Shown here one piece after another: positions 52,567-62,483 of a stretch of 64,000 bases of DNA. The stretch is from Domibacillus robiginosus. Its GTDB lineage: Bacteria > Bacillota > Bacilli > Bacillales > Domibacillaceae. Position 1 is the stretch's first letter. Each line of letters opens with the position of its first letter. The stretch is taken from NCBI RefSeq assembly GCF_000966195.1, contig NZ_LAHL01000057.1, positions 28,085-92,084 on the forward strand, read 5' to 3'. Under the pieces are notes generated by a model. It was not told where the DNA came from, searched no databases, and saw only the letters and a list, made by a program, of their open reading frames with translations. The translations under genes were made by a program, and so were the position numbers.

Positions 52567-54188
52567 TGTATAAGGTGATGCTGGCGGACGATGATTATCC
52601 GGTGCTTGAGTTGTTATCTGAGATGATTCAGTGGGAGGATCTAGGTTTACTGCTTCAGAGCACTCATGAAAATGGACAGAGCGCCTTTGACTATGCACAA
52701 AAGGATATGCCAGACATACTAGTGACGGATATAGGGATGCCAAAAATGAACGGTATTGAACTGACGAAGCAGCTGAAAGAAATGAATCCTAATCTGCCGG
52801 TTATCATTTTATCATGCCACAATGAATTTTCATTTGCTCAGCAAGCCTTGAAGCTAAGAGTGCAGGATTATGTATTAAAGGACACGCTTGATCCTGATGA
52901 TTTAACTATTTTATTAAAGAAAGTAACCGACCATTTAGAAAAAGAGGAGGAACAATCGGAAAAATTTGAAAAAATGAAGAAAAATTTGGAGCAAAACAAG
53001 GGAACGATGAAAGAGAAATTCATTCGCAAAACAGTATATCAACCGATTTTCAACGAACAAGATTGGTATGAAGAAGCCGAATTAATGGGACTTCTTTTAA
53101 GAAGCCAGACATACCTGCCAGCCCTGTGCGTAATTCATGATTATCAAGCAGTGAAGCAGTTGTTTGCTTCTGAGGACATGCTGTATTATGCACTTCAAAA
53201 TGTGCTTGCGGAAGCAACAGCGGATTGGCATTCAGACATTGCTTTTTTCCATTTTGAAGGAAGTGACTCTTTTCTCTTTGTGCCATACACTGACAGCTTG
53301 AAGGTGGGCGGGATGAGACAGGCAACAGAGAAAATGGAGCATCTTCAAGCCATTGTGAAACAGACACTTAATTTATCGATTTCATTTGTTGTTGGAAGGC
53401 CGTGTGAATCGGTTTATTTCTGCAAAGAGGAGCTGCTTTCTTTTATTTTGAATGCGGAACAGCGTTTTTATATGAAGCAGGGATCGATCGTAAAAAATGA
53501 AGTATCAGAAAGCAGGACCAAGGATGATGTGTTTACCTGGTATGAAGAAGCATCGGTAGATTTCCGGAATTTAATTTTGGAAAAAGAGATGGATCGGGTT
53601 CAATTTGTTGTAAAAAAGTGGAGTCAGTTTCTACAGGATAAACAGTTTCCTCCTGAAATGGTGAAAGACTGGCTGTTAAAAATGTTGCTTGATATAAAGA
53701 TGAAAACAAAAGCGTTACAGTTTCTGGATGTTCGGGATCCGGACGATTATCTTCATCAGCAAGTTTTTACTATTAATTCAATGCATGAACTTGAATTGTG
53801 GCTTATTCAATATCTTCATTCACTGATCATGCTGGCGGAAGAAGCAACCGGCCAAACCCGAAGAAAAGAAATTTTAGAAGCCTGTCGGTATATATCGAGG
53901 CATATTGAACAAAAGATCAGCTTAGATGAAGTGGCAGCCTCTCTTTATTTAAATCCAAGCTATTTCAGCCGACTGTTTAAAAAAGAAGTGGGTGAAACGT
54001 TTGTGGAATATGTAATAAAAATAAAAATGAATCGAGCTAAAGAACTACTTGATGAAACATACGATTCAGTCGGAAAGATATGTGAGAAGCTTGGATACGA
54101 CAATCAAAGTTATTTTATTAAACTTTTTAAAAACCATACTGGGGTGACCCCGGCTGAATACCGGAATCACTCAAAACAAAGCAGGTGA
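52563..54188 (+). CDS. Response regulator with AraC domain, YesN-like
   Basis: This is a 541 aa regulator. The receiver (1-120) has acidic DDD at 9-11, phospho-acceptor Asp56 in VTDIGMPKMNG, and VLKDTL. A linker region of ~300 residues follows. The last ~100 residues are an AraC helix-turn-helix pair (ISLDEVAASLYLNPSYFSRL, ICEKLGYDNQSYFIKLFKNH). It partners the kinase through an ATGA overlap and probably activates the locus. Confidence 0.94.
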   Translation: MMYKVMLADDDYPVLELLSEMIQWEDLGLLLQSTHENGQSAFDYAQKDMPDILVTDIGMPKMNGIELTKQLKEMNPNLPVIILSCHNEFSFAQQALKLRVQDYVLKDTLDPDDLTILLKKVTDHLEKEEEQSEKFEKMKKNLEQNKGTMKEKFIRKTVYQPIFNEQDWYEEAELMGLLLRSQTYLPALCVIHDYQAVKQLFASEDMLYYALQNVLAEATADWHSDIAFFHFEGSDSFLFVPYTDSLKVGGMRQATEKMEHLQAIVKQTLNLSISFVVGRPCESVYFCKEELLSFILNAEQRFYMKQGSIVKNEVSESRTKDDVFTWYEEASVDFRNLILEKEMDRVQFVVKKWSQFLQDKQFPPEMVKDWLLKMLLDIKMKTKALQFLDVRDPDDYLHQQVFTINSMHELELWLIQYLHSLIMLAEEATGQTRRKEILEACRYISRHIEQKISLDEVAASLYLNPSYFSRLFKKEVGETFVEYVIKIKMNRAKELLDETYDSVGKICEKLGYDNQSYFIKLFKNHTGVTPAEYRNHSKQSR

Positions 54189-54192
54189 AACG

Positions 54193-55947
54193 ATGGGAAT
54201 TCCTTTCTCAGTAAATAAAGGTGCCGCTCTTTTTTTTCATGATGATCAAGAAAAAGAACAGTGGAAGAAAGCGATTCACTCAAGCACCTGGCATAAACGG
54301 CTGATCAAAGAGATAAAGGAAGAAGCGAAAGTGCTTTTCAATGAAAAGCCGGTCCGAGAAACGTATTCGCTTTTCCGGCTTTTTGCGAAAACAGGATCAA
54401 GGCTTGAGTATGAGCGCATTTATTTCCGAAAAAGAAAAAGGCTGAACACATTTGCTCTTCTTGCTTTTCTCGAACCGGACGACATGCGATATAGAGAAGA
54501 ATTAAACGAAGCAATTTGGGCTATTTGTGATGAATATACATGGTGCCTTCCTGCACATGTTCCAGAAAAGAAAAAAACGGAACAGGTCATTGACTTATTT
54601 GCGGCTGAGACTGCAATGGCTCTTTCGGAAATCCTACGTATATCGGATGAAGCGGTTGATCCAGTTGTCCGGCAGCGGGTAACAGAAGAAGTCGAACGAC
54701 GTATCTTTATCCCGTATCGCGGTCAATCTTTTGAATGGGAAACAGCAACACACAACTGGGCAGCCGTTTGTGCCGGGTCAATTGGAGCTGCTGCTCTCCA
54801 TTTAATAAAAGAACAGGATAAATTGGAACAGCTGCTGAGAAAAGTGCGGGGGACAATGGACTGTTATCTGGACGGCTTTGCGGAAGACGGCGCATGTACA
54901 GAAGGCTATGGATATTGGCAGTATGGGTTCGGATATTTTGTTTACTTTGCTGATCTTTTATATAAAAAAACAGACGGTGCTATCGACCTGTTGCAGTCAG
55001 AAAAAGTGCATCAAATTGCTTTGTTTCAGCAAAAATGCTTTCTTCATGAAAACCGAATCGCTAATTTTTCAGATTCGCTTCCGGAAACAAGTGTGTTCCT
55101 GGGACTCAGCCATTATTTAAATGGCCGGTTTCCAGATGTACACATTCCGGATGAGCAGTTGGGTGCTCACTTTACAGACGACCATTGCAGCCGCTGGGCG
55201 CCTGCTTTTCGTAATTTATTATGGGTGAAGCAGAATAGAGGGAAACCATGGCCGGATAATTCCTACTTTTTAAAAGATGCCCAGTGGTTTGTTTCCAGGC
55301 ATAAATCGTACGCATTTGCTGCAAAGGGAGGTCATAATGGGGAACCTCATAATCATAATGATGTCGGTCACTTTATTTTAAGTGATGCAGATAGCGTTTA
55401 CTTTCAGGATATTGGCAGCGGCTTATATAGTAAGGACTATTTTGGTGAAGGGCGTTATTCGTTTTTGTGTAATGGTTCACAAGGTCACTCGGTTCCTGTT
55501 ATAAATGGCTTTTTGCAAGAAGAAGGACGCGACCGGTCTGCTCAAGTGGAAAGAGTTGTCCTGGATCGTCAGACGGAACAACTGCAAATAGATTTAGTAA
55601 AAGCGTATAAAGATCCAACCCTGCAGCATTTAAAGCGGTCGTTTATATGGAAAAAACATGACAAGCCTGCTCTCATACTAAAAGATTCATACTGCTTTTC
55701 TAAAAAACCAGAATCGATTGTGGAACGGCTGGTGTCACCCGTTTTGACGATTGATAAATCAGAAAACGGTTTTGTGCTAGGCGGGAAGCTGTTTGTTCAA
55801 TTTGATCACAACCAGCTCAAATTCACAAAAGAAATAACAGAATATTCAAATCATTTTGGTGAAGTGAAGCAGGTTATGCTGTTGCATTTTGATCTTATTA
55901 TCCCAAAAGAAGCGTGTGAAATTGAAATTCAATTTAAATTTTTATAA
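54193..55947 (+). CDS. Heparinase II/III-like polysaccharide lyase
   Basis: This is a 584 aa protein with no signal peptide. An N-terminal alpha/alpha-toroid (residues ~60-330; THNWAAVCAGSIGAAALHL, DGACTEGYGYWQYGFGYFVY) is followed by the heparinase II/III beta domain (KGGHNGEPHNHNDVGHFILS). The conserved Asn, His and Tyr fit beta-elimination of uronate-containing chains. It starts 4 bp after the regulator. Being cytoplasmic, it would act on imported oligosaccharides. Confidence 0.85.
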   Translation: MGIPFSVNKGAALFFHDDQEKEQWKKAIHSSTWHKRLIKEIKEEAKVLFNEKPVRETYSLFRLFAKTGSRLEYERIYFRKRKRLNTFALLAFLEPDDMRYREELNEAIWAICDEYTWCLPAHVPEKKKTEQVIDLFAAETAMALSEILRISDEAVDPVVRQRVTEEVERRIFIPYRGQSFEWETATHNWAAVCAGSIGAAALHLIKEQDKLEQLLRKVRGTMDCYLDGFAEDGACTEGYGYWQYGFGYFVYFADLLYKKTDGAIDLLQSEKVHQIALFQQKCFLHENRIANFSDSLPETSVFLGLSHYLNGRFPDVHIPDEQLGAHFTDDHCSRWAPAFRNLLWVKQNRGKPWPDNSYFLKDAQWFVSRHKSYAFAAKGGHNGEPHNHNDVGHFILSDADSVYFQDIGSGLYSKDYFGEGRYSFLCNGSQGHSVPVINGFLQEEGRDRSAQVERVVLDRQTEQLQIDLVKAYKDPTLQHLKRSFIWKKHDKPALILKDSYCFSKKPESIVERLVSPVLTIDKSENGFVLGGKLFVQFDHNQLKFTKEITEYSNHFGEVKQVMLLHFDLIIPKEACEIEIQFKFL

Positions 55948-55961
55948 AAGGAGAGGACGAA

Positions 55962-57119
55962 ATGACACAAACAGCTTCATGGTCAACAGAAGCGTGGAAC
56001 AAAGTACAAGAAAAAGTAAAAAGAACAAGCCAAAATATTGGCGCAGGGTTTCCGCATGCGAGTGTAGGTGGAACGTATCAGCTAGAAGCTCCTTCCTGGT
56101 GGACTGCTGGCTTTTGGCCAGGCCTGCTTTGGCTGCTGCACCGGGAAGCACCTTATGATTCATTTAAGCAAATTGCAGAAAAATGCGAGGAACAGCTCGA
56201 TGCCGTCATGATGGATTATTACCGGCTTGATCATGACATGGGCTTTATGTGGACGCTGACAAGTGTAGCAAACTATACGCTGACTGGAAATGAAGACTCC
56301 AAGCGGCGCGGACTGCTGGCAGCGAACTTACTCTTAGGGCGGTTTAACAGCAACGGGAACTTTATCCGTGCCTGGAATCCCTGGTCTGAAGGAGAAAAAA
56401 ATGAAGGATGGGCTATTATTGATTGCCTGATGAATGTGCCACTTCTTTTTTGGGCTTCAAGCGAAACCGGTGATCCCCGTTTTAAAATTGCGGCAGAAAA
56501 ACATGCGGATACGGCACTAAAGCATTTTATTCGAGAGGACGGCTCGGTTCGGCACATTGTGCGTTTTGATGCGGAAACAGGCGAAGTGGCCGAATACATT
56601 GGTGGACAGGGACATGGCCCAGAATCAGCCTGGTCCCGCGGTGCAGCCTGGGCTCTTTACGGAATGGCGTTATGCTATCACCACACTGGAAAAGAAGCGT
56701 ATTTACATGCTGCAAAACGAGTAGCCCATTGTTTTATTGCTCATTTGCCTGATGACTCTGTTCCACATTGGGATTTCCGTCTTCCGGAAGATGTGCCCGG
56801 CAACCGTGATTCTTCCGCTGGTGCGATAGCGGCAAGCGGCCTGCTCTTTTTAGCTGGAAAATTGTCTCTTATTGAAAAGAATATATATCGGGAAGCAGGA
56901 GAGAAAATTCTTCGATCGCTTTACGAAAACTACGGGGATTGGGAGAATCCAGATGAAGAAGGCTTAATTCTTGAAGGCACAAGCCATTTTCCGGAAGGGA
57001 AAAATACAAATAATCCGCTTATTTATGGCGACTATTATTTTGTTGAAGGTCTTGCCCAGTTAAATGGTGAAAAAGAGGTATTCTGGGCACCTGCGAAAAA
57101 GAAGGTGTTAAAGGGATGA
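55962..57119 (+). CDS. GH88 unsaturated glucuronyl hydrolase
   Basis: This 385 aa (alpha/alpha)6 enzyme removes the 4,5-unsaturated uronate left by lyases. It has PSWWTAGFWPGLLWLLHREA, HDMGFMWTLTSVANY with Asp92, EGWAIIDCLMNVPLLFWAS with catalytic Asp154, and GQGHGPESAWSRGAAWALYG. Spacing of the two Asp residues matches characterised members. AGGAGAGGACGAA precedes the ATG, and the stop overlaps the next gene by 4 bases. Confidence 0.94.
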   Translation: MTQTASWSTEAWNKVQEKVKRTSQNIGAGFPHASVGGTYQLEAPSWWTAGFWPGLLWLLHREAPYDSFKQIAEKCEEQLDAVMMDYYRLDHDMGFMWTLTSVANYTLTGNEDSKRRGLLAANLLLGRFNSNGNFIRAWNPWSEGEKNEGWAIIDCLMNVPLLFWASSETGDPRFKIAAEKHADTALKHFIREDGSVRHIVRFDAETGEVAEYIGGQGHGPESAWSRGAAWALYGMALCYHHTGKEAYLHAAKRVAHCFIAHLPDDSVPHWDFRLPEDVPGNRDSSAGAIAASGLLFLAGKLSLIEKNIYREAGEKILRSLYENYGDWENPDEEGLILEGTSHFPEGKNTNNPLIYGDYYFVEGLAQLNGEKEVFWAPAKKKVLKG

Positions 57120-58960
57120 AGACATCAATAAAGCTGCCGATTCAAGAAAATCCACTTCGTACCCGATCTGATTTAAAAGAAGCCATTACTCAATTATGTG
57201 ACCCGTTAAAACCCCTTTATACGAAAGGAAAAGCTGGACTGGATATTGGGAGAACAGGTGCCAGCTATCCTGATTCAACAGCCCAATTTGAAGGATTTTC
57301 CCGCGTTCTTTGGGGGCTGGTTCCTCTTTTGGCTGGTGGAGATGATTCTGATTTATGGGAAAGCCACTTGCAGGGAATCAAAAATGGAACAAACCCTGAG
57401 CATGAAGAATACTGGGGAGATATACACGATTTTGACCAAAAATTGGTGGAAACAGCCGCATTCGGTTTTTCACTGGCGTTACTTCCAGATACGAGTTGGA
57501 ATGGGTTACATGATCAGGAAAAACAGAACCTATATAACTGGCTCAGTCAAGTAAACAAGTGCCAAGCACATGACTGTAACTGGCTGTTTTTTCAAGTGCT
57601 TGTGAATATCGGGCTGAAGCGGGCAGGTGCCGATTATGACCAGAACGTAATAGAAAACAATTTGAACAGAATCGAGTATTATTATCAAAAAGAAGGCTGG
57701 TATACCGATGGTGTGGGTGGACATGCGGATTATTATGTTCCATTTGCTCTTCATTATTACGGACTTTTATACGCCAAATGGATGGGAGACGAGGACCCGG
57801 AGCGCTCCAAGCGTTACAAAGGCCGGGCAGAAGTATTTGCCAAAGACTTTATTTACTGGTTTTCAGAAGACGGTTCATCGATCCCTTACGGAAGAAGCCT
57901 GACCTACCGCTTTGCGCAGGGATCTTTTTGGGGCGCAGCGGTTTATGCGGGGATTGAACCATTCCCGATGGAAGTCATGAAAGGGATCATTCTTCGCCAT
58001 TTACGCTGGTGGTTTAAACAGCCGATTTTTGATCGAAATGGGATTCTCACAATCGGGTACGCGTATCCGAATCTTGTAATGGCTGAAAATTATAATGCAC
58101 CGGGGTCACCCTATTGGTCATTTAAAGCCTTTTTACCGCTTGCCCTGCCGGAGAGCCACCCATTTTGGCAAGCAGAAGAGCTGCCCTTACCAGAACTTGA
58201 AGACAAAAAAGTGCAGCATTTACCACATATGGTCATTTGCCGTCAGAAAGAAACAAACCATGTGCTTGCGTTTAACACAGGATATCTTCACACAAACGAC
58301 CACACCCATACATCAGCCAAATACGAAAAATTTGTTTATTCGAATGTGTTTGGATTCAGTACTCCACGGGCAGAATGGGGACTTTCTCAAGGAGCTTTTG
58401 ATTCAACCCTTGCTTTGTCGGAACGAGGCGACCATTTATACAGGGTTAAAAGAAAAATAGAAGGATTTAAAATGGAAGAAAATGTTTTATTTTTCAGATG
58501 GAAGCCGTGGGCGGACGTAGAAGTGAAGACATGGATCGTTCCAGGAGCTCCCTGGCATATACGCATTCACTGTATTCAAACAGACCGGCCGCTGGATACA
58601 GCAGAAGGCGGTTTTGCTTTGGGAATTGGACAACAGGAAGACCTGTCTTTTTATAAGAGAGACCAGCATAGCCAGCATAGTGGAGCCGTTTCACATGCAG
58701 GTAAAAGCTTTATTAAATTACTTCATGGTGGTGGAAAAGCCGATCTTGTTTATCCGAATGCCAATACGAATATCATTCATAACCGGACAGTCATCCCGAC
58801 CATTAAAACGAGCATCGAACCAGGAGTTACTTGGCTTGCAAGTGCTGTGTATGGATCGCCTCACAATCAGGATGAACCAGATGCGCCAGAAATTGAAATT
58901 CAAGGAAACATCATTAGAATTCAAATGACGGAATCAAACGAAGTGGTGCTGTCTGTGTAA
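57116..58960 (+). CDS. DUF2264-family protein
   Basis: This is a 614 aa protein with an N-terminal alpha/alpha-toroid (YPDSTAQFEGFSRVLWGLVP, EYWGDIHDFDQKLVETAAFG, QAHDCNWLFFQVLVNIGLKR, DGVGGHADYYVPFALHYYGL) and a C-terminal beta region. The family occurs in polysaccharide loci of Bacilli and Bacteroidetes, and carbohydrate-active function is assumed. ATGA overlap with GH88 suggests it acts on the same oligosaccharides. Confidence 0.85.
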   Translation: MKTSIKLPIQENPLRTRSDLKEAITQLCDPLKPLYTKGKAGLDIGRTGASYPDSTAQFEGFSRVLWGLVPLLAGGDDSDLWESHLQGIKNGTNPEHEEYWGDIHDFDQKLVETAAFGFSLALLPDTSWNGLHDQEKQNLYNWLSQVNKCQAHDCNWLFFQVLVNIGLKRAGADYDQNVIENNLNRIEYYYQKEGWYTDGVGGHADYYVPFALHYYGLLYAKWMGDEDPERSKRYKGRAEVFAKDFIYWFSEDGSSIPYGRSLTYRFAQGSFWGAAVYAGIEPFPMEVMKGIILRHLRWWFKQPIFDRNGILTIGYAYPNLVMAENYNAPGSPYWSFKAFLPLALPESHPFWQAEELPLPELEDKKVQHLPHMVICRQKETNHVLAFNTGYLHTNDHTHTSAKYEKFVYSNVFGFSTPRAEWGLSQGAFDSTLALSERGDHLYRVKRKIEGFKMEENVLFFRWKPWADVEVKTWIVPGAPWHIRIHCIQTDRPLDTAEGGFALGIGQQEDLSFYKRDQHSQHSGAVSHAGKSFIKLLHGGGKADLVYPNANTNIIHNRTVIPTIKTSIEPGVTWLASAVYGSPHNQDEPDAPEIEIQGNIIRIQMTESNEVVLSV

Positions 58961-58984
58961 TTATTTTTTTAGCAAACAAGGATA

Positions 58985-59020
58985 AGCTGGTTTCCGAAAT
59001 GGATCCAGCTTTTATTTTTG
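58985..59020 (+). terminator. Intrinsic terminator after the DUF2264 gene
   Basis: Arms AAGCTGG and CCAGCTT with extra paired bases inside, followed by TTATTTTTG. It ends the transporter/enzyme operon. Confidence 0.8.
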
Positions 59021-59125
59021 TCAGACACCCAGATCTTTCGCCAATGATGAATCAATCAAAAAAAGGAGATGTCCTAATAGCTTCGGAGCGTCGTCCTTAA
59101 CAGCAATCGAATCTGAAATAGCCAT
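59021..59125 (-). pseudogene. Minus-strand coding remnant
   Basis: 34 codons (MAISDSIAVKDDAPKLLGHL, LFLIDSSLAKDLGV) that look like the C-terminus of a real protein; the frame is also open upstream with hydrophobic residues. No ribosome site. Family not recognised. Confidence 0.3.
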
Positions 59126-59190
59126 AATGACAGTACTGCCAAAGAATAAATAGCTTTTTCATTGAAAAATGATTTGGAGGAACGATAAAG

Positions 59191-60903
59191 ATGACTAAAT
59201 CCGGTTTAATGATAGAGGATCGAAAAAAGGAAATTTGCGGATTAGCTGCCAGAAGAGCTCTGGAGTTACCTCTTTTATCTAGTGGATTCTGGTTTCATAG
59301 TGATATACGAGATAATTTTTATTATGCGATTCATTTATACAAATATTGTATCGAGAAAGAATTAGAAGCTGGTTGGAGTAAAGAAAAGCTGGAGGATGCT
59401 AAGGGTATTGCTCTTAAAATGATCAGTAAAGTTTTATCGCTTCAAGTCAGAGATGCTCAGGATCATATGTATGGACACTGGCCGCTAGATTTAGGCAGTG
59501 ACCCATCTGCAGCAAAGCCCAATCAACTCCCAGTAGAATTAATGGGATGTTTGCTTATCTTGTTTTACCATCAATATCAGCATCAGCTCTCTCCTGGAGT
59601 GAAAAACGATTGTTATCTTGCCATTACAACGATTTATAAAAGCTCTTTGTATGCTCGTCCATTAAAGGACATGAATCACCACGAAGCCAAGCATACATCC
59701 CTTATGCTGCTTCTCGGACACTTCTTTCACGATCAGGCATTGATGGAAAAGGGGTTACAACGCGCTAAACAACAACTCCTGCATATCCAGCGATATGGAT
59801 TTAAGGAATACGGCGCACTCCCCTGGTATTGGCATTGGATTCAGTCTTTTACCTGTGTATGGGAGGTAGTTGAGGACACAGAGGTGCGCCAAACAATGAG
59901 TAGCCTGCTTGATTACCTATGGCAGCTGCGTGCAGATTATTATTTGAAAGGCACATGGGTTGGTCCTCATTCACGTCAATGGGCCCACGATGTACCTAAA
60001 GACAATAATACGCTACTCGATTATATCCAATTTGGTGATTTTCCTTTACCTGACGAAATAACGAGATTGGAAGGAGCCGCTTTGTATACCTATAAGGTTT
60101 CTAATGACATTGTACAGCGTGCGGTTAATAAAATGAAACCAATGGAAATCAAGCAGAAAATCCAATTTGCAGGATCTGATGGTTATGTGCAGGAGAAGGC
60201 ACACACATATGTATTTACGACGCCTGACTATGCTGTCGGCGGTATTTGGGAGAGACGAAATGAATTTGATAATGAACAAAAGCGGTGGGATATCACTCTG
60301 CCATTAACTCAAGCCACTATAGTTAAAAGGGTAAATCAGGCATTCTTCTTTCATCCGGGCGAAAACTATGTTTATGGTGATGACCGTCATGCAAGCTCTT
60401 TTGGTAAAGTGATGTATCATAAGGACACTGTTATTGAAATGTGGGCTATTCCCGCAGAGGAAAAGAGGGCTTATCCACATATTGTAGGTTGTCTTCCAAC
60501 AGGACAGTGGCATTTTGAACATTTAAGTGGATACGGTCAGGTTGAGGATGTTTATTTAACATACCAACTTATGAATAACAGTCAAACTGAAAAAAAGCCA
60601 GACAGAATTTCAATTACGAGTTCACTTATTTCGGGATGGAATGGAGCTATTATTGAGGTAGTTTCTTGTAAGGATGCTCGGGATATCGGTATTTATAGTT
60701 TGGAGTCATTCATCGCAGCGGTAAAAGAGAAGAATGAATTATCCTTTATTACCAAAAGCACAGTTTCAGAGGGTGTTGAGGAAGTATCTGTTTTCTATAG
60801 AACGTGGCGAAATGATACAATACGCTTCAGCGTGAACAAGTCTGGTAGTTGTGAACGAGTTCTTAATAATAAGCCGTTTTCCTATAAAAATAATCATACC
60901 TGA
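59191..60903 (+). CDS. Unrecognised 570 aa protein, candidate carbohydrate-active enzyme
   Basis: No signal peptide. The first ~300 residues are helical with Trp/His-rich turns (YGHWPLDLGSDPSAAKPNQL, NHHEAKHTSLMLLLGHFFHD, GALPWYWHWIQSF, GTWVGPHSRQWAHDVPKDNN), which suggests an alpha/alpha-toroid. The last ~240 look like beta-sandwich (YVFTTPDYAVGGIWERRNEF, NYVYGDDRHASSFGKVMYHK). This two-part layout is that of heparinase-like lyases and DUF2264 proteins, but motifs differ and I cannot name a family. GGAGGAACGATAAAG precedes the ATG. It follows the polysaccharide operon after a terminator. Confidence 0.75.
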   Translation: MTKSGLMIEDRKKEICGLAARRALELPLLSSGFWFHSDIRDNFYYAIHLYKYCIEKELEAGWSKEKLEDAKGIALKMISKVLSLQVRDAQDHMYGHWPLDLGSDPSAAKPNQLPVELMGCLLILFYHQYQHQLSPGVKNDCYLAITTIYKSSLYARPLKDMNHHEAKHTSLMLLLGHFFHDQALMEKGLQRAKQQLLHIQRYGFKEYGALPWYWHWIQSFTCVWEVVEDTEVRQTMSSLLDYLWQLRADYYLKGTWVGPHSRQWAHDVPKDNNTLLDYIQFGDFPLPDEITRLEGAALYTYKVSNDIVQRAVNKMKPMEIKQKIQFAGSDGYVQEKAHTYVFTTPDYAVGGIWERRNEFDNEQKRWDITLPLTQATIVKRVNQAFFFHPGENYVYGDDRHASSFGKVMYHKDTVIEMWAIPAEEKRAYPHIVGCLPTGQWHFEHLSGYGQVEDVYLTYQLMNNSQTEKKPDRISITSSLISGWNGAIIEVVSCKDARDIGIYSLESFIAAVKEKNELSFITKSTVSEGVEEVSVFYRTWRNDTIRFSVNKSGSCERVLNNKPFSYKNNHT

Positions 60904-61537
60904 TTTTTCTTTATCACGGTGACTTTTGCTAAGCATTGCTTACAGAAGTATTTAACAGCTCATGGCAGGAAAATACCAAAGTCGGTAGCTAGTATAAATA
61001 TTTGGACGAGCCTATTTGGAAACGCACATATTATGTATCCATCAACAAAACACAGTTAAAAACTAGGCGAATAAAATAAACTATGAATGATAGTTGGTTA
61101 TTTGAAAGAAATGATTGAAAACGATCCCATGATAAAACAACTTAATAAAAATAAATTAGAAAAAAATTATTATATAAGTTGAACGAAGGATTTTACATAC
61201 TGCTTCTCAGAAAAAGTGTAGAAAACAGACTTAGACCGGGTAAGTAAAGCAGTAATCGTGGGGTTGCATTCCATGGTCAGCGTTCGCCCCTGCTGTTAGC
61301 GCAGCCGCCACTCCGAAGCCCATTATGCTGCTTATTAAAAAGCATTCTTACAGGATGTCAAACGGTCCATGTAAAAATTTAATTCAACTTATATAGTTCC
61401 TTTTTATGTAGTATCTTTAAATAAGAACCGTGTAAAGATTTTTCTTATAGCTTTATAATAAGTTTTATTCTATGTGAATATAAACTGGTTTTTATTTCTA
61501 TATATGATATTTTTCTTCATAAGTAAAGGATGATTCT
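60904..61537. other. 634 bp gap with one GC-rich island
   Basis: Mostly AT-rich. At 61231-61323 on the minus strand, 30 codons (MGFGVAAALTAGANADHGMQ, PHDYCFTYPV) stand out by higher GC and a signal-like hydrophobic run, perhaps a gene remnant. No promoter or RNA could be assigned. Confidence 0.45.
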
Positions 61538-61927
61538 ATGAATATTAATAAAATTCATCATGCAGCGATTATTTGTTCAAATTATGAGCACTCGAAGCAG
61601 TTTTACACAGAGATTTTAGGTCTGGAGATCATAGCGGAAACATATCGAAAAGAAAGAGATTCGTACAAGCTGGATTTGCGTGTAGGGGCAATTGACCAAA
61701 TTGAGTTGTTTTCTTTTTCTGATGCACCTGTGCGGCCAAGCTATCCGGAAGCGCAGGGGCTGCGTCATTTGGCCTTTGAAGTAAAGGATATAAACGAATC
61801 TGTTCATGAGCTCGAGAAAAAGGGCGTTGTAGTAGAGCCAATTCGTATAGACAAAGGAACAGGACGACGCTTTACTTTTTTCAGTGATCCAGATGGTCTT
61901 CCGCTTGAGTTATATGAGAGAGGCTGA
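61538..61927 (+). CDS. VOC-superfamily (glyoxalase-like) protein
   Basis: This 129 aa metal-site fold protein has two beta-alpha-beta3 halves. Ligand-type residues are His8 in IHHAAIICSN, Glu in QIELFSF, His in GLRHLAFEV, and Glu in LPLELYERG. It resembles the YaeR/GloA2 group of uncharacterised lyase-type members. It stands alone; the ribosome site AAAGGATG is acceptable. Confidence 0.9.
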   Translation: MNINKIHHAAIICSNYEHSKQFYTEILGLEIIAETYRKERDSYKLDLRVGAIDQIELFSFSDAPVRPSYPEAQGLRHLAFEVKDINESVHELEKKGVVVEPIRIDKGTGRRFTFFSDPDGLPLELYERG

Positions 61928-61981
61928 GCTTCATTTAAAATTTATTTTCATCCATTCAGAAGTCGGTGGAGCATAAGCGCT

Positions 61982-62232
61982 CATGTCAAGTGTTTCTGCT
62001 CATGAAGATAAACCACTTTACGCAGAATATGAGCATGGGGTAGCTGTATAAAAGGAGTTTTTACTGAAGAAATTTTTTGGGGGGCAATTCCACATTACCT
62101 TTAAATAGATCAACTGAGCAATTTATTATTTTATGAGCTGACCGTGGCTAATGGTGAAAAAGCAATAGTTAGCTCCTCTTGAAACTACGCCAGTATGGTC
62201 AACAAAATTAGAAGAATTGCTTAAAACCTAAC
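61982..62232 (+). pseudogene. Fragmented gene remnant
   Basis: Protein-like pieces in different frames: MSSVSAHEDKPLYAEYEHGV, then GVFTEEIFWGAIPHYL, then LLFYELTVANGEKAIVSS, then ETTPVWSTKLEELLKT and stop at 62230-62232. It seems to be one gene broken by at least three frameshifts. Family not recognised. Confidence 0.4.
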
Positions 62233-62339
62233 TTTTCTGTATCCAAATTATTGACTTCAATCCATCACTTTATGTTAATCCTGTTCTAATTTTATAACGG
62301 CGTTAGCCTTTTTAAGGTCTAAAAATAAATGAAAATGTT

Positions 62340-62456
62340 TGCTTGCCCGTTTCAATCGAGTAGTCAGGTATTAACCCTATTTGTGTAGATCCCTCTATGG
62401 AGCTGAAGGTAGGATCGCCCCCGCACAATAAAGCATCAATCTCCTAAACCTTTGCT
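62340..62456 (-). repeat. Dispersed coding-like fragment, copy 2
   Basis: Partner of 37021-37137. Minus-strand reading gives GGDPTFSSIEGSTQIG and LIPDYSIETGKQTFSFIFRP before a stop. It is a pseudogene end piece of the same unknown family. Confidence 0.5.
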
Positions 62457-62483
62457 CTTTAAAGGTTTATAGCATTTATAATA

